A stretch of 64,000 bases of DNA from Mediterraneibacter glycyrrhizinilyticus. GTDB lineage: Bacteria > Bacillota > Clostridia > Lachnospirales > Lachnospiraceae. Below, in pieces: positions 1-6,371 of the stretch. Each line of letters begins with the position of its first letter. Position 1 is the stretch's first letter. The translations under genes and the position numbers were made by a program. The notes beneath the pieces are model-generated. The model had not been told where the DNA came from, made no database searches, and worked only from the letters and a program-made list of their open reading frames with translations. The DNA lies in the NCBI RefSeq assembly GCF_016902345.1, contig NZ_JACJLR010000004.1, positions 1-64,000 on the forward strand, in the 5' to 3' direction.

Positions 1-35
1 GTTAGCCATCTTTTTCTCTTTTTATAGGATAGATT

Positions 36-77
36 TCAGGGGCAGATGTGACTCGTATGAGTCACATCTGCCCCTGA
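36..77. repeat. Perfect 19-bp hairpin downstream of spoVAB
   Basis: Positions 36-54 are an exact inverted copy of 59-77, with a 4-base GTAT loop. The arms start TCAGGGGCAG. The hairpin lies about 90 bases beyond the spoVAB stop in the direction of transcription. Only short, broken T-runs follow it on that strand, so it may end the transcript, but its length and symmetry resemble a dispersed palindromic repeat more than a standard terminator. Bases 78-169 show no gene. Confidence 0.7.
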
Positions 78-169
78 TTTGGACTATCTATTTCCCGACA
101 GCCCCCTTCATCTTTCTTCTCTCTTCTTTTCTTCCCACGTTTCCCGTTACGACCAGTCTTCTCTTTCCT

Positions 170-601
170 CTACCATCCCTGTCCAAAGAACACCAGCATC
201 CCCAGTCCTTTTCCCAGCGCCATACTGATAACAAAGGCGCTGATATAACGCACGATCTTCAGCCTCCTCATAAACACCGGGAATACGTTTAGGATCTCTG
301 CCAGCGCCATTGCCCAGCAGCCCACAAAGATTCCCGCAAAAAGTCCGGTCATCGCAAGAAAGGGAGTTCCCAGCGGAAGCCCGATCCGAAAGACATAGAT
401 CAGATTTCCCATGATCCCGCCAAGTGCGACGCAGTCTTCATAGAACATGATCTGCTCTCCCGTGTGCGTCCGGTCCGCAAAATCTGCCACCACCCCCAGT
501 TCCACAATGAAGGAGAAGAGCCCTGCCGCCACCGCAACGCCTCCGCTAAGACCGATCACTGCCAGAAGGAGCTGTTCCGCCCATGCCGGTATTGCCCACA
601 T
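170..601 (-). CDS. spoVAB: Stage V sporulation protein AB
   Basis: Small integral membrane protein of about 143 residues, close to the roughly 140 of Bacillus SpoVAB. The family belongs to the SpoVA set linked to dipicolinic acid movement across the spore membrane. Hydrophobic segments fill most of the chain (about residues 8-30, 55-75, 80-105 and 115-140). The ATG at 601 is chosen because AGGAG lies 9 bases upstream; earlier in-frame starts sit on or before that site. The gene overlaps the end of spoVAA, so the two are probably translationally coupled. The next gene would normally be another spoVA gene, but only a hairpin and the window edge follow. Identity rests on family resemblance and synteny. 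Confidence 0.85.
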   Translation of the reverse strand: MWAIPAWAEQLLLAVIGLSGGVAVAAGLFSFIVELGVVADFADRTHTGEQIMFYEDCVALGGIMGNLIYVFRIGLPLGTPFLAMTGLFAGIFVGCWAMALAEILNVFPVFMRRLKIVRYISAFVISMALGKGLGMLVFFGQGW

Positions 602-1271
602 CGATCTCATCTCCTTTCCGCGCCGCATCCTCGACCAGCGTCGTCTGGATATCATTTTCATAGAGCCTCATCTGCACTTCCATGGGAGTCGGATCCACGG
701 TAAAGCGTTTCTTTCCGAAATGATTGAAAAAGATCAGGATACCCGCCGTGATTCCGATGGAGTAGGAAATCTCCAGGACGGTAAAGCCGTCCGACTCTGC
801 CCCGGTCACCAGTGCGTAGATCTGCCCGAACAGCCGTGTTACGTCCACATCGTTGTTAAAAGCCATGATCGAGAAAGCAGCGCCGCAGAATGTGACCACC
901 GCGACAAACACAGTCTTCACAATGTGCCATAACTTTCCTTTCCCTTTCTGTTCCTCGTATGTGATGATGATATCTGCCTCTCCCAGATTCTGCACGGTAA
1001 CATCCGGATATTTTTCGTGTATCAGGGAAATGATCTTTAATACAGACACCACATACCGCTGCTGTCCCGACTTTTTTATCTGCAGGAGACGGATCTTCTT
1101 CACACCGTTCAGCACCCCCTGGTCTGCACACTCCAGGCTCAGGATATCATTCAGCGTGACATCTCTTTTGTTGACTTCAACGTCCCTGTCTCCCTTCATA
1201 TAGAGAACAGCCTGTGCATGGCCAGACTGTCTGTTTCCACTCGTTTTATTTGTCTGCTGCTTATCCGACAT
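546..1271 (-). CDS. spoVAA: Stage V sporulation protein AA
   Basis: About 241 residues, slightly longer than Bacillus SpoVAA. The N-terminal half is soluble and looks like the SpoVAA small-domain region (strand-rich, with LNDILSLECADQ near residue 40). Two membrane segments follow at about 118-140 and 165-185, then a charged tail. It is expressed in the forespore with the other SpoVA proteins in known sporeformers. The start overlaps the stop of the upstream 51-codon gene by 11 bases, and the end overlaps spoVAB. The whole block is thus a tight operon behind sigF, as in Bacillus, where spoVA expression depends on sigma-G. Confidence 0.88.
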   Translation of the reverse strand: MSDKQQTNKTSGNRQSGHAQAVLYMKGDRDVEVNKRDVTLNDILSLECADQGVLNGVKKIRLLQIKKSGQQRYVVSVLKIISLIHEKYPDVTVQNLGEADIIITYEEQKGKGKLWHIVKTVFVAVVTFCGAAFSIMAFNNDVDVTRLFGQIYALVTGAESDGFTVLEISYSIGITAGILIFFNHFGKKRFTVDPTPMEVQMRLYENDIQTTLVEDAARKGDEIDVGNTGMGGTAPSGSDRS

Positions 1272-1416
1272 ACGCTTCCACCCCCGGCAGCCTGATCAGA
1301 AAGCCTTCGCTGCTCTGCCCCGACGGCGTGCTCAGATAATAGAGGATTCCAATGACCACCGCCGCCAGCACAATGATAAGAAGGCAGATCCACACCTTTT
1401 TCCGTCCTTCATCCAT
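1261..1416 (-). CDS. 51-aa single-pass membrane peptide between sigF and spoVAA
   Basis: A short gene starting at ATG 1416, encoding an N-terminal charged stretch (MDEGRKKVW), one hydrophobic helix at about residues 8-26, and an outside or forespore-facing tail ending VEAYVG. Its stop codon lies inside the start region of spoVAA (11-base overlap), which is strong evidence for a real, coupled gene. An AAGGA site lies upstream, though spacing is long for the ATG and short for an in-frame GTG three codons earlier. I do not recognise a family. Its place suggests a role in sporulation, perhaps as a partner or leader of SpoVAA; that is inference. Confidence 0.6.
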   Translation of the reverse strand: MDEGRKKVWICLLIIVLAAVVIGILYYLSTPSGQSSEGFLIRLPGVEAYVG

Positions 1417-1528
1417 ATGTTTCACCAGTCCTTTCCGCCAGATTCCGCCGCTTGATCTCCGCATTTCAGAACCCGGTCCGTTTCTATAATATCTAGTATC
1501 TGGATTTCGGCCGAAATTATGTGCACCA

Positions 1529-1567
1529 GTTCCGCCATGCAGCGGATTCGCGCTGGCATGGCGGAAC
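1529..1567. repeat. Long inverted repeat between sigF and the spoVA genes
   Basis: GTTCCGCCATGC at 1529-1540 is inverted at 1556-1567, and the inner AGCG/CGCT pairs extend the stem around a GATTCG loop. A second, smaller palindrome (ATTTCGGCCGAAAT) lies at 1504-1517. Neither is followed by a T-run on the minus strand. The hairpin may attenuate transcription between sigF and the spoVA genes or carry a promoter or operator for the latter. Confidence 0.6.
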
Positions 1568-1612
1568 AAACCTCCAGAGGACTCCCCGTGGAAGCTGGCT
1601 TACTAAAGAGAA

Positions 1613-2329
1613 TCAGGAGCCTTTTCTCCGCAGCTCTTCGATGATCCGCTTCTCCATCCTGGACACCTGTACCTGCGATATCCCCATGATCTTCCCCACG
1701 TCCGACTGGGTCCGGTCTGCAAAATATCTCAGATAGATGAGCTGACGCTCCTTCGCATCCAGGGTCTCCAGCAGCTGTTTCAGGACCATCGTATCCAGGA
1801 TGCGCTCCTCTCTTTGCTCCCGTTCTTCGATCCGGTCCAGCAGGCGGATCTCGCTCCCCTCCTTCTGATGGATCGGACGATACAGAGATTCCACTTCACC
1901 GCCTGCCTCCATGGCCTGGACGAGTTCCTCTTTTTCTGCCCCGGTCTCGTCCGCCAGTTCCTCAAGGGTCGGCTCCCTGCCCAGCCGATCCATCAGCTTT
2001 TCTCTTGCCTGAACACTTTTATAGGCAAGTTCTTTCAGAGACCTGCTGACCTTGATCATGCCGTCATCCCGAAGAAACCGTTTGATCTCACCGGAGATCA
2101 TGGGGACCGCGTAAGTAGAAAATTTCACATCATAAGACAGATCAAACTTGTCAATTGCTTTCAAAAGTCCGATGCTTCCAATCTGAAAGAGGTCTTCCGC
2201 ATCCGTCCCTCTCCCGTAAAACCGCTTTACAACGCACCAGACCAGCCCTACATTTTCTTCTACGAGCTGCTCTCTCGCCGCCTTATCTCCGTCGTGTGAT
2301 TTCTTGATCAAAGCGATTGTGTGGTCCAT
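1613..2329 (-). CDS. sigF: RNA polymerase sporulation sigma factor sigma-F
   Basis: Forespore-specific sigma-70 family factor of 238 residues. Region 2 is seen at about residues 25-90 (ENVGLVWCVVKRFY, then TDAEDLFQIGSIGLLKA). Region 3 follows (LGREPTLEELADETGAEKE), and region 4 with its helix-turn-helix is at the C-terminus (SDVGKIMGISQVQVSRMEKR). Sigma-G is the closest alternative, but the position directly behind spoIIAB decides for sigma-F. The start has GGGAG just upstream and overlaps spoIIAB by 22 bases. Activity is expected to be held by SpoIIAB and released by dephosphorylated SpoIIAA. Confidence 0.96.
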   Translation of the reverse strand: MDHTIALIKKSHDGDKAAREQLVEENVGLVWCVVKRFYGRGTDAEDLFQIGSIGLLKAIDKFDLSYDVKFSTYAVPMISGEIKRFLRDDGMIKVSRSLKELAYKSVQAREKLMDRLGREPTLEELADETGAEKEELVQAMEAGGEVESLYRPIHQKEGSEIRLLDRIEEREQREERILDTMVLKQLLETLDAKERQLIYLRYFADRTQSDVGKIMGISQVQVSRMEKRIIEELRRKGS

Positions 2330-2763
2330 ATCTCCCTGCCTTTTCCGACGGTCTTCTTCATTTTCACCTTAGTCCCTTTCCCCGGCTCCGATTCTACTTC
2401 CACGCTGTCCATGAACGCTTCCATAAACGCAAAGCCCATGCCGGAACGGTCCTGCTCCGGCTTTGTCGTATACATCGGACGCATTGCCGTCTCAATGTCC
2501 TCAATCCCTTTTCCACGGTCACACACTTCCACGGTAAAGACATTTTCCTCAATCCTGCACCGGATACTGACTTTATGTACCTCATTCTCATAACCGTGGA
2601 TGATCGCGTTCGTCACTGCCTCGGACACTGCTGTCTTCACATCCGACACTTCCTCCACCGTGGGATTGAGCTGAGTCATAAAAGATGCCACCGCCACTCT
2701 CGCAAATCCCTCGTTTACTGACCTGCTGTCAAACCTGATCTCCATTTCATTCGTATTTCTCAT
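2308..2763 (-). CDS. spoIIAB: Anti-sigma-F factor, serine protein kinase
   Basis: GHKL-fold kinase of 151 residues, the usual length. It binds and inhibits sigma-F and phosphorylates SpoIIAA with ATP. Visible motifs are the N box (EAVTNAIIHGYEN, near residue 47), the G1 box (DRGKGIEDIETA) and the G2 box (RSGMGFAFMEAF). The start overlaps the spoIIAA stop by 4 bases and the end overlaps sigF, so the three proteins are likely made in fixed ratios. Confidence 0.97.
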   Translation of the reverse strand: MRNTNEMEIRFDSRSVNEGFARVAVASFMTQLNPTVEEVSDVKTAVSEAVTNAIIHGYENEVHKVSIRCRIEENVFTVEVCDRGKGIEDIETAMRPMYTTKPEQDRSGMGFAFMEAFMDSVEVESEPGKGTKVKMKKTVGKGREIWTTQSL

Positions 2764-3074
2764 TCTTTCTCCTCCTCATATATTTGCATGATCTTTGCCG
2801 CTCCCGACAGCGTCAGGATCTTCCGGATCCTGGCATTCGCGTGTACTGCCCAGACCTCTCCCCCGATCAGGCAGATCGTCTTATATCTTCCCATAATGAC
2901 CCCTATTCCCGAACTGTCCATAAAGTCCGTCTTCTCAAAATCAAAAATGATATACTTGATGTGGTTCCTGTCGATCACCGCATCCGCTTCCCGCTTCATC
3001 TCCTCCGCATTGTGGTGGTCCACCTCGCGGGGGAGATAAATTGTCAGACAGTTCTCCTGAACCTGATATTTCAT
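2760..3074 (-). CDS. spoIIAA: Anti-sigma-F factor antagonist
   Basis: STAS-domain protein of 104 residues. Its dephosphorylated form binds SpoIIAB and frees sigma-F. The phosphorylatable serine lies in FMDSSGIGVIMGRY (Ser-54/55). A strong AGGAGG site precedes the ATG. It is the first gene of the operon. In Bacillus the operon is read by sigma-H RNA polymerase, but I could not find a convincing sigma-H promoter here. A perfect hairpin at 3098-3137 sits directly in front of the ribosome site. Confidence 0.96.
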   Translation of the reverse strand: MKYQVQENCLTIYLPREVDHHNAEEMKREADAVIDRNHIKYIIFDFEKTDFMDSSGIGVIMGRYKTICLIGGEVWAVHANARIRKILTLSGAAKIMQIYEEEKE

Positions 3075-3097
3075 ATTACTCCTCCTCTTGTTTTTTC

Positions 3098-3137
3098 ATT
3101 GGTGCCGTGTACTTTTGAAAAAGTACACGGCACCAAT
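3098..3137. repeat. Perfect 19-bp hairpin in front of spoIIAA
   Basis: Positions 3098-3116 and 3119-3137 are exact inverted copies (arms contain GGTGCCGTGTACTTTT) around a two-base loop. On the minus strand it lies between the terminator of the TPR gene and the spoIIAA ribosome site, about 10 bases from the latter. If the spoIIA promoter is upstream, the hairpin is in the mRNA leader; otherwise the DNA palindrome overlaps the promoter. No T-run follows. Confidence 0.75.
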
Positions 3138-3167
3138 TGACGGCGTTTTGTGAATTGTACGCACAAT

Positions 3168-3201
3168 AAAACAAAAAGGACATGCATTTCTGCACATCCT
3201 T
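3168..3201 (-). terminator. Intrinsic terminator of the TPR membrane protein gene
   Basis: On the minus strand an 11-pair stem (AAGGATGTGCA / TGCATGTCCTT, two G-U pairs) with a GAAA tetraloop is followed by TTTTTGTTTT. It lies about 60 bases beyond the stop of the TPR gene, as expected for a factor-independent terminator. Confidence 0.8.
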
Positions 3202-3263
3202 CTCTTTTGTATCTTATCAAGATATTATTAATTCTGTTCAAAAAATTAACTCAATTCTACTTT

Positions 3264-4664
3264 TTATCCTTCTGCCGACGCATCCCCGGAGTTGTCCGAG
3301 CTGTTATCTCCGCTGTTCCCGGAGTCACTGCTGTTGCTGCTGTTTCCGGAAAGGGCATCATAGTTTTCCTGCGCATCCTGGACATAGTCTGAATCCGCAA
3401 AATTTTCAATGATCATCTGATAGTAGGTCAGGGCATTCTCATTGTCTCCATTGCCCTGGTACGCCTGAGCCAGATTGTAGACAGCCTGTCCGCTGTTATA
3501 GCTCTGATCCATGCGGACCACTTTCCCCAGATCTTCGATCGCCGTCTCATAATCCTCGGAAGCGAGCGCCTCTGTACCGGAAGAGAAATAGCTGTCGCAG
3601 GCACCGGGATAGATCGAATCCCGCAGCTCATCACAGAGTGCCTTTCCATTGTCCCCCAGACTGTCCCGGTTCACATTGAGAAGCGTATCTGCCATCGTGG
3701 CATTTGTATATTCTCCGGAATTGTACTGCTCTGATACTGTCATAAGATTCTCATAACTGTCCGCCGTGTTCTGCGCCTGCTGAGCGTCGGCCTCTGTCTC
3801 CTCCCCCGCAGTGCGGTAGTTATCCAGAGTCCTCGTCTGGGCACTGACCTGAGCCTCCAGAGAATTGATCTGCTCGCTGTACTCCCGCATCTGGCTGTTC
3901 AGCCGCTCGGACCGCGACTGGTTTACTGCCGGAGCCACCAAAAACCAGATCAGAGCCGCCCCGATCGCCGCCCCGATGAAAAGGTTTGCCACAGCCAGGT
4001 GTCCCGCCATCTCTTTGATTGCGGAATGTCTCGGCTGAATGATCGTCTCATTTCCCAGGCTGTACTCCACAGCGTCGTCCTTTTTCTTCCGGTCGACACT
4101 GCGGCGTCCCTTTCTTGTCCGCTGCCGGGTCAGTTCGTGAAGGTAACTGAGTGTCGTCTCATTTGTCGTGTCCAGTTTCCTCGCTGCCCTGAGGACCTGC
4201 TTTGCTTTTGAATACTGGTCGTCATGCAGATATAAAAGCGCCAGGAGCTGATGGGCGCGCAGGAAAGTCGGATGAGAGGTAATAACCTGTTTAAGCTGGA
4301 TGATCGCAAGATCTTCGCTGTTCTGACGGCAGTACTCAATACACTGATTATACTTCTTCACTGCCTGGTTGATGACCTCCAGTTCGTTTGCCGAATCCTG
4401 GACTTCCTTTATATAGTCGTTTGCAATATTATCTCTTGGGCGGAAGTTCTTGCTGATGATCCACTCCACCAGTGCTTCCGACACCTCCCCTATGCCGTAG
4501 TAGACAAGTCCGAGAAGGTTTCTCGCCGCAATATTCTCCCTGTTATACTGCAGGCTGCGTTTCAGGGAAATGATCGCCCCGGACATATCCCTGACCTTCG
4601 CTTTCTTCAGACCGTCATTATACCAGTAATTTGACTGATATATGATCTTCTTCGCATAATTCAT
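3264..4664 (-). CDS. TPR-repeat protein with one membrane segment
   Basis: 466 residues. The N-terminal half holds TPR-like helix pairs (about residues 12-80 and 105-175). A basic stretch follows, then one hydrophobic segment at about 225-247 (FIGAAIGAALIWFLVAPAV). A coiled-coil region at about 255-305 and two more TPR-like units at about 360-435 come next, and the tail is rich in Ser, Asn, Asp and Gly. It is probably a single-pass envelope scaffold with TPR domains on both sides of the membrane. No catalytic motif is seen. It is transcribed alone: a terminator follows and a repeat element lies upstream. Similar proteins occur in Lachnospiraceae; the function is not known to me. Confidence 0.8.
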   Translation of the reverse strand: MNYAKKIIYQSNYWYNDGLKKAKVRDMSGAIISLKRSLQYNRENIAARNLLGLVYYGIGEVSEALVEWIISKNFRPRDNIANDYIKEVQDSANELEVINQAVKKYNQCIEYCRQNSEDLAIIQLKQVITSHPTFLRAHQLLALLYLHDDQYSKAKQVLRAARKLDTTNETTLSYLHELTRQRTRKGRRSVDRKKKDDAVEYSLGNETIIQPRHSAIKEMAGHLAVANLFIGAAIGAALIWFLVAPAVNQSRSERLNSQMREYSEQINSLEAQVSAQTRTLDNYRTAGEETEADAQQAQNTADSYENLMTVSEQYNSGEYTNATMADTLLNVNRDSLGDNGKALCDELRDSIYPGACDSYFSSGTEALASEDYETAIEDLGKVVRMDQSYNSGQAVYNLAQAYQGNGDNENALTYYQMIIENFADSDYVQDAQENYDALSGNSSNSSDSGNSGDNSSDNSGDASAEG

Positions 4665-4702
4665 TTATACCCACCATTGTCTTTCCTGTTCTTCTAGTGT
4701 TA

Positions 4703-4890
4703 CAGTTCACACCGTACTCAGGAACAAGAAAATGAAGCGTCATGCTTGCATGTAAGATGCATTTTCCTGTTCCTGAGTGCGAGTGGAACTCGTAACCGCC
4801 GCCCTCATAAGCAGTCTTAGCACGTAGTGCGGGACTGGAGCGCGTCAGCGCGACGAGTGCGCATGCGGGCGGCGGTTCGGTGTGAACCGA
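4703..4890. mobile_element. GC-rich bounded intergenic element, MITE-like
   Basis: GTTCACACCG at 4705-4714 is inverted at 4878-4887 and frames about 185 bases of nested palindromes. ACTCAGGAACA near 4716 pairs with TGTTCCTGAGT near 4768; ACCGCCGCCC at 4795-4804 pairs with GGGCGGCGGT at 4867-4876; GGTTCGGT pairs with ACCGAACC at the right edge. No open frame of note is present. The base composition is richer in GC than the flanks. It may be a non-autonomous mobile repeat or a structured RNA. A related edge (20 of 23 bases) occurs at 20791-20813. Confidence 0.5.
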
Positions 4891-4899
4891 ACCATTAAC

Positions 4900-5034
4900 C
4901 TACTGCTTCTTATCCATAACTTCCCGTAACAGATCTGTCATATCAGACAGATCTTCCTGGTAGACTGCCTCTTCGATGTCCTCCACCTCAAGGCAGGGTT
5001 TGAATTTCTTTATCTCTTCTTCATAGTTCAGCAT
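4900..5034 (-). CDS. 44-aa acidic peptide overlapping the folC stop
   Basis: Starts at ATG 5034, sharing AATGCTGA with the folC stop, and ends at TAG 4900. The product begins MLNYEEEIKKFKP and ends LREVMDKKQ. It is acidic, likely helical, and has a single cysteine. Overlap with the folC stop by 7 bases points to translational coupling. No membrane segment or known domain is visible and I do not recognise a family. The gene is short, but codon use is orderly and its position is tight. Confidence 0.55.
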   Translation of the reverse strand: MLNYEEEIKKFKPCLEVEDIEEAVYQEDLSDMTDLLREVMDKKQ

Positions 5035-6326
5035 TTTCGTTTGACCTCCCTGATCAATCCCTTTATCTCACCCGTCAGATACAGCGATCCAAGGCAGTAG
5101 ACTGTGCGTCCCCTCTGGTTTTTTATCGCATATCTGAAGGCATCTTCCACCGTCTCTTTCACGACGACAGGCCTGTCTGTATACTCCTCAAACAGTCTTC
5201 CAAGCGCCGCGGCATCCGCAGCACGCCCATCCCCGATCTGCGCGACCACATACAGTTCCGCCTGCACGTTCCTGCACAAGCATGCGATCATCTCCCTGTA
5301 CTCTTTGTCCTGCACCGCGGAGAACAATATGACATTTCCCTCCGCGTTTTCAGGAACACTCTGCGCAAATGCTTCCACAGCGCTGATATTGTGCGCGCCG
5401 TCGACATAAACATCCGGCAGGATCTCCTCCATCCTCCCGGCCCACTTCACCTCTGCCAGAGCCTGCCTCCACAGCCCCGGATGCCCCGTCTCTCCGAAGA
5501 GGAAACGCATGGCTTCCATTGCCAGAAGCGCATTGCCCGGCTGATAGACACCGATGTTATTCAGTTTCCACGTGGTATTTCCATAATAAGCATTCATGCA
5601 GGAAAATGCAATATGTTTGTCCTCGATTCCGAGAATTTCGTACGCATCTTTCCCGATTTTTTTACAGAAACTGTGCCGCTTTTCCGCCGTATGACGGATC
5701 ACGCAGTCGCTTTCCTCACAGGTCTGGGCATAGAACACAGGCACTCCCGGTTTGATGATCCCGGCTTTCTCCTGAGCGATCTTCCCGATCGTATCTCCCA
5801 GATATTCCATATGGTCCATTCCAATGGATGTGATCACCGTCACAAGGGGATGTTCCACCGCATTGGTGGCGTCCAGCCGTCCCCCCAGGCCGGTCTCCAC
5901 TACTGCGTACTCCATCCCGGCATTTCGAAATGCCAGCATGGCCATACCGAAAAGAAACTCGAAAAATGTAGGATGAGGCATCCCCGCATCCTGCATCTCT
6001 CCAACTTTCGACAGCACCTCTTCAAACACCTGGCAGAAACTCTCGTCTTTGATCTGTACGCCGTCAAGAACGATCCTCTCGTTCATCCTCACCAGATGGG
6101 GAGACGTAAACAGTCCCGTGTGCTTCCCCTCTGCTCTCAGCATTGCATCCAGATAGGCGCACACGGAACCTTTTCCGTTGGTCCCCGCCACATGGAGGAT
6201 CTTCAGATCCTCCTGCGGGTCTCCGAGAAACTTGAGAAACGCTTTCGTGTGTGACGTATCATTTTTCTTTGTAAATCTCGGAATGTCCAGTATATAATTT
6301 ACTGCCTCTTCATATGTCCTGCACAT
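5028..6326 (-). CDS. folC: Bifunctional folylpolyglutamate / dihydrofolate synthase
   Basis: Mur-ligase-family enzyme that adds glutamate to folates (and may join dihydropteroate with glutamate) using ATP. The P-loop is VAGTNGKGSVCAYLD; the linker and Mg/ATP region shows TGLGGRLDATNAV and TSIGMDHMEYLGDT; the C-terminal domain has WAGRMEEILPDVYVDGAHN. The length (about 432) is normal. The ATG at 6326 fits the family N-terminus; an in-frame GTG at 6350 has its ribosome site too close. The 44-codon gene follows with overlap, and the LTA-synthase-like gene lies 46 bases upstream, so all may be co-transcribed. Confidence 0.93.
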   Translation of the reverse strand: MCRTYEEAVNYILDIPRFTKKNDTSHTKAFLKFLGDPQEDLKILHVAGTNGKGSVCAYLDAMLRAEGKHTGLFTSPHLVRMNERIVLDGVQIKDESFCQVFEEVLSKVGEMQDAGMPHPTFFEFLFGMAMLAFRNAGMEYAVVETGLGGRLDATNAVEHPLVTVITSIGMDHMEYLGDTIGKIAQEKAGIIKPGVPVFYAQTCEESDCVIRHTAEKRHSFCKKIGKDAYEILGIEDKHIAFSCMNAYYGNTTWKLNNIGVYQPGNALLAMEAMRFLFGETGHPGLWRQALAEVKWAGRMEEILPDVYVDGAHNISAVEAFAQSVPENAEGNVILFSAVQDKEYREMIACLCRNVQAELYVVAQIGDGRAADAAALGRLFEEYTDRPVVVKETVEDAFRYAIKNQRGRTVYCLGSLYLTGEIKGLIREVKRKC

Positions 6327-6371
6327 ATCGTGTACGCGCCATCCTTTCACTCCTTTTGTGCCGCGTCTCCG

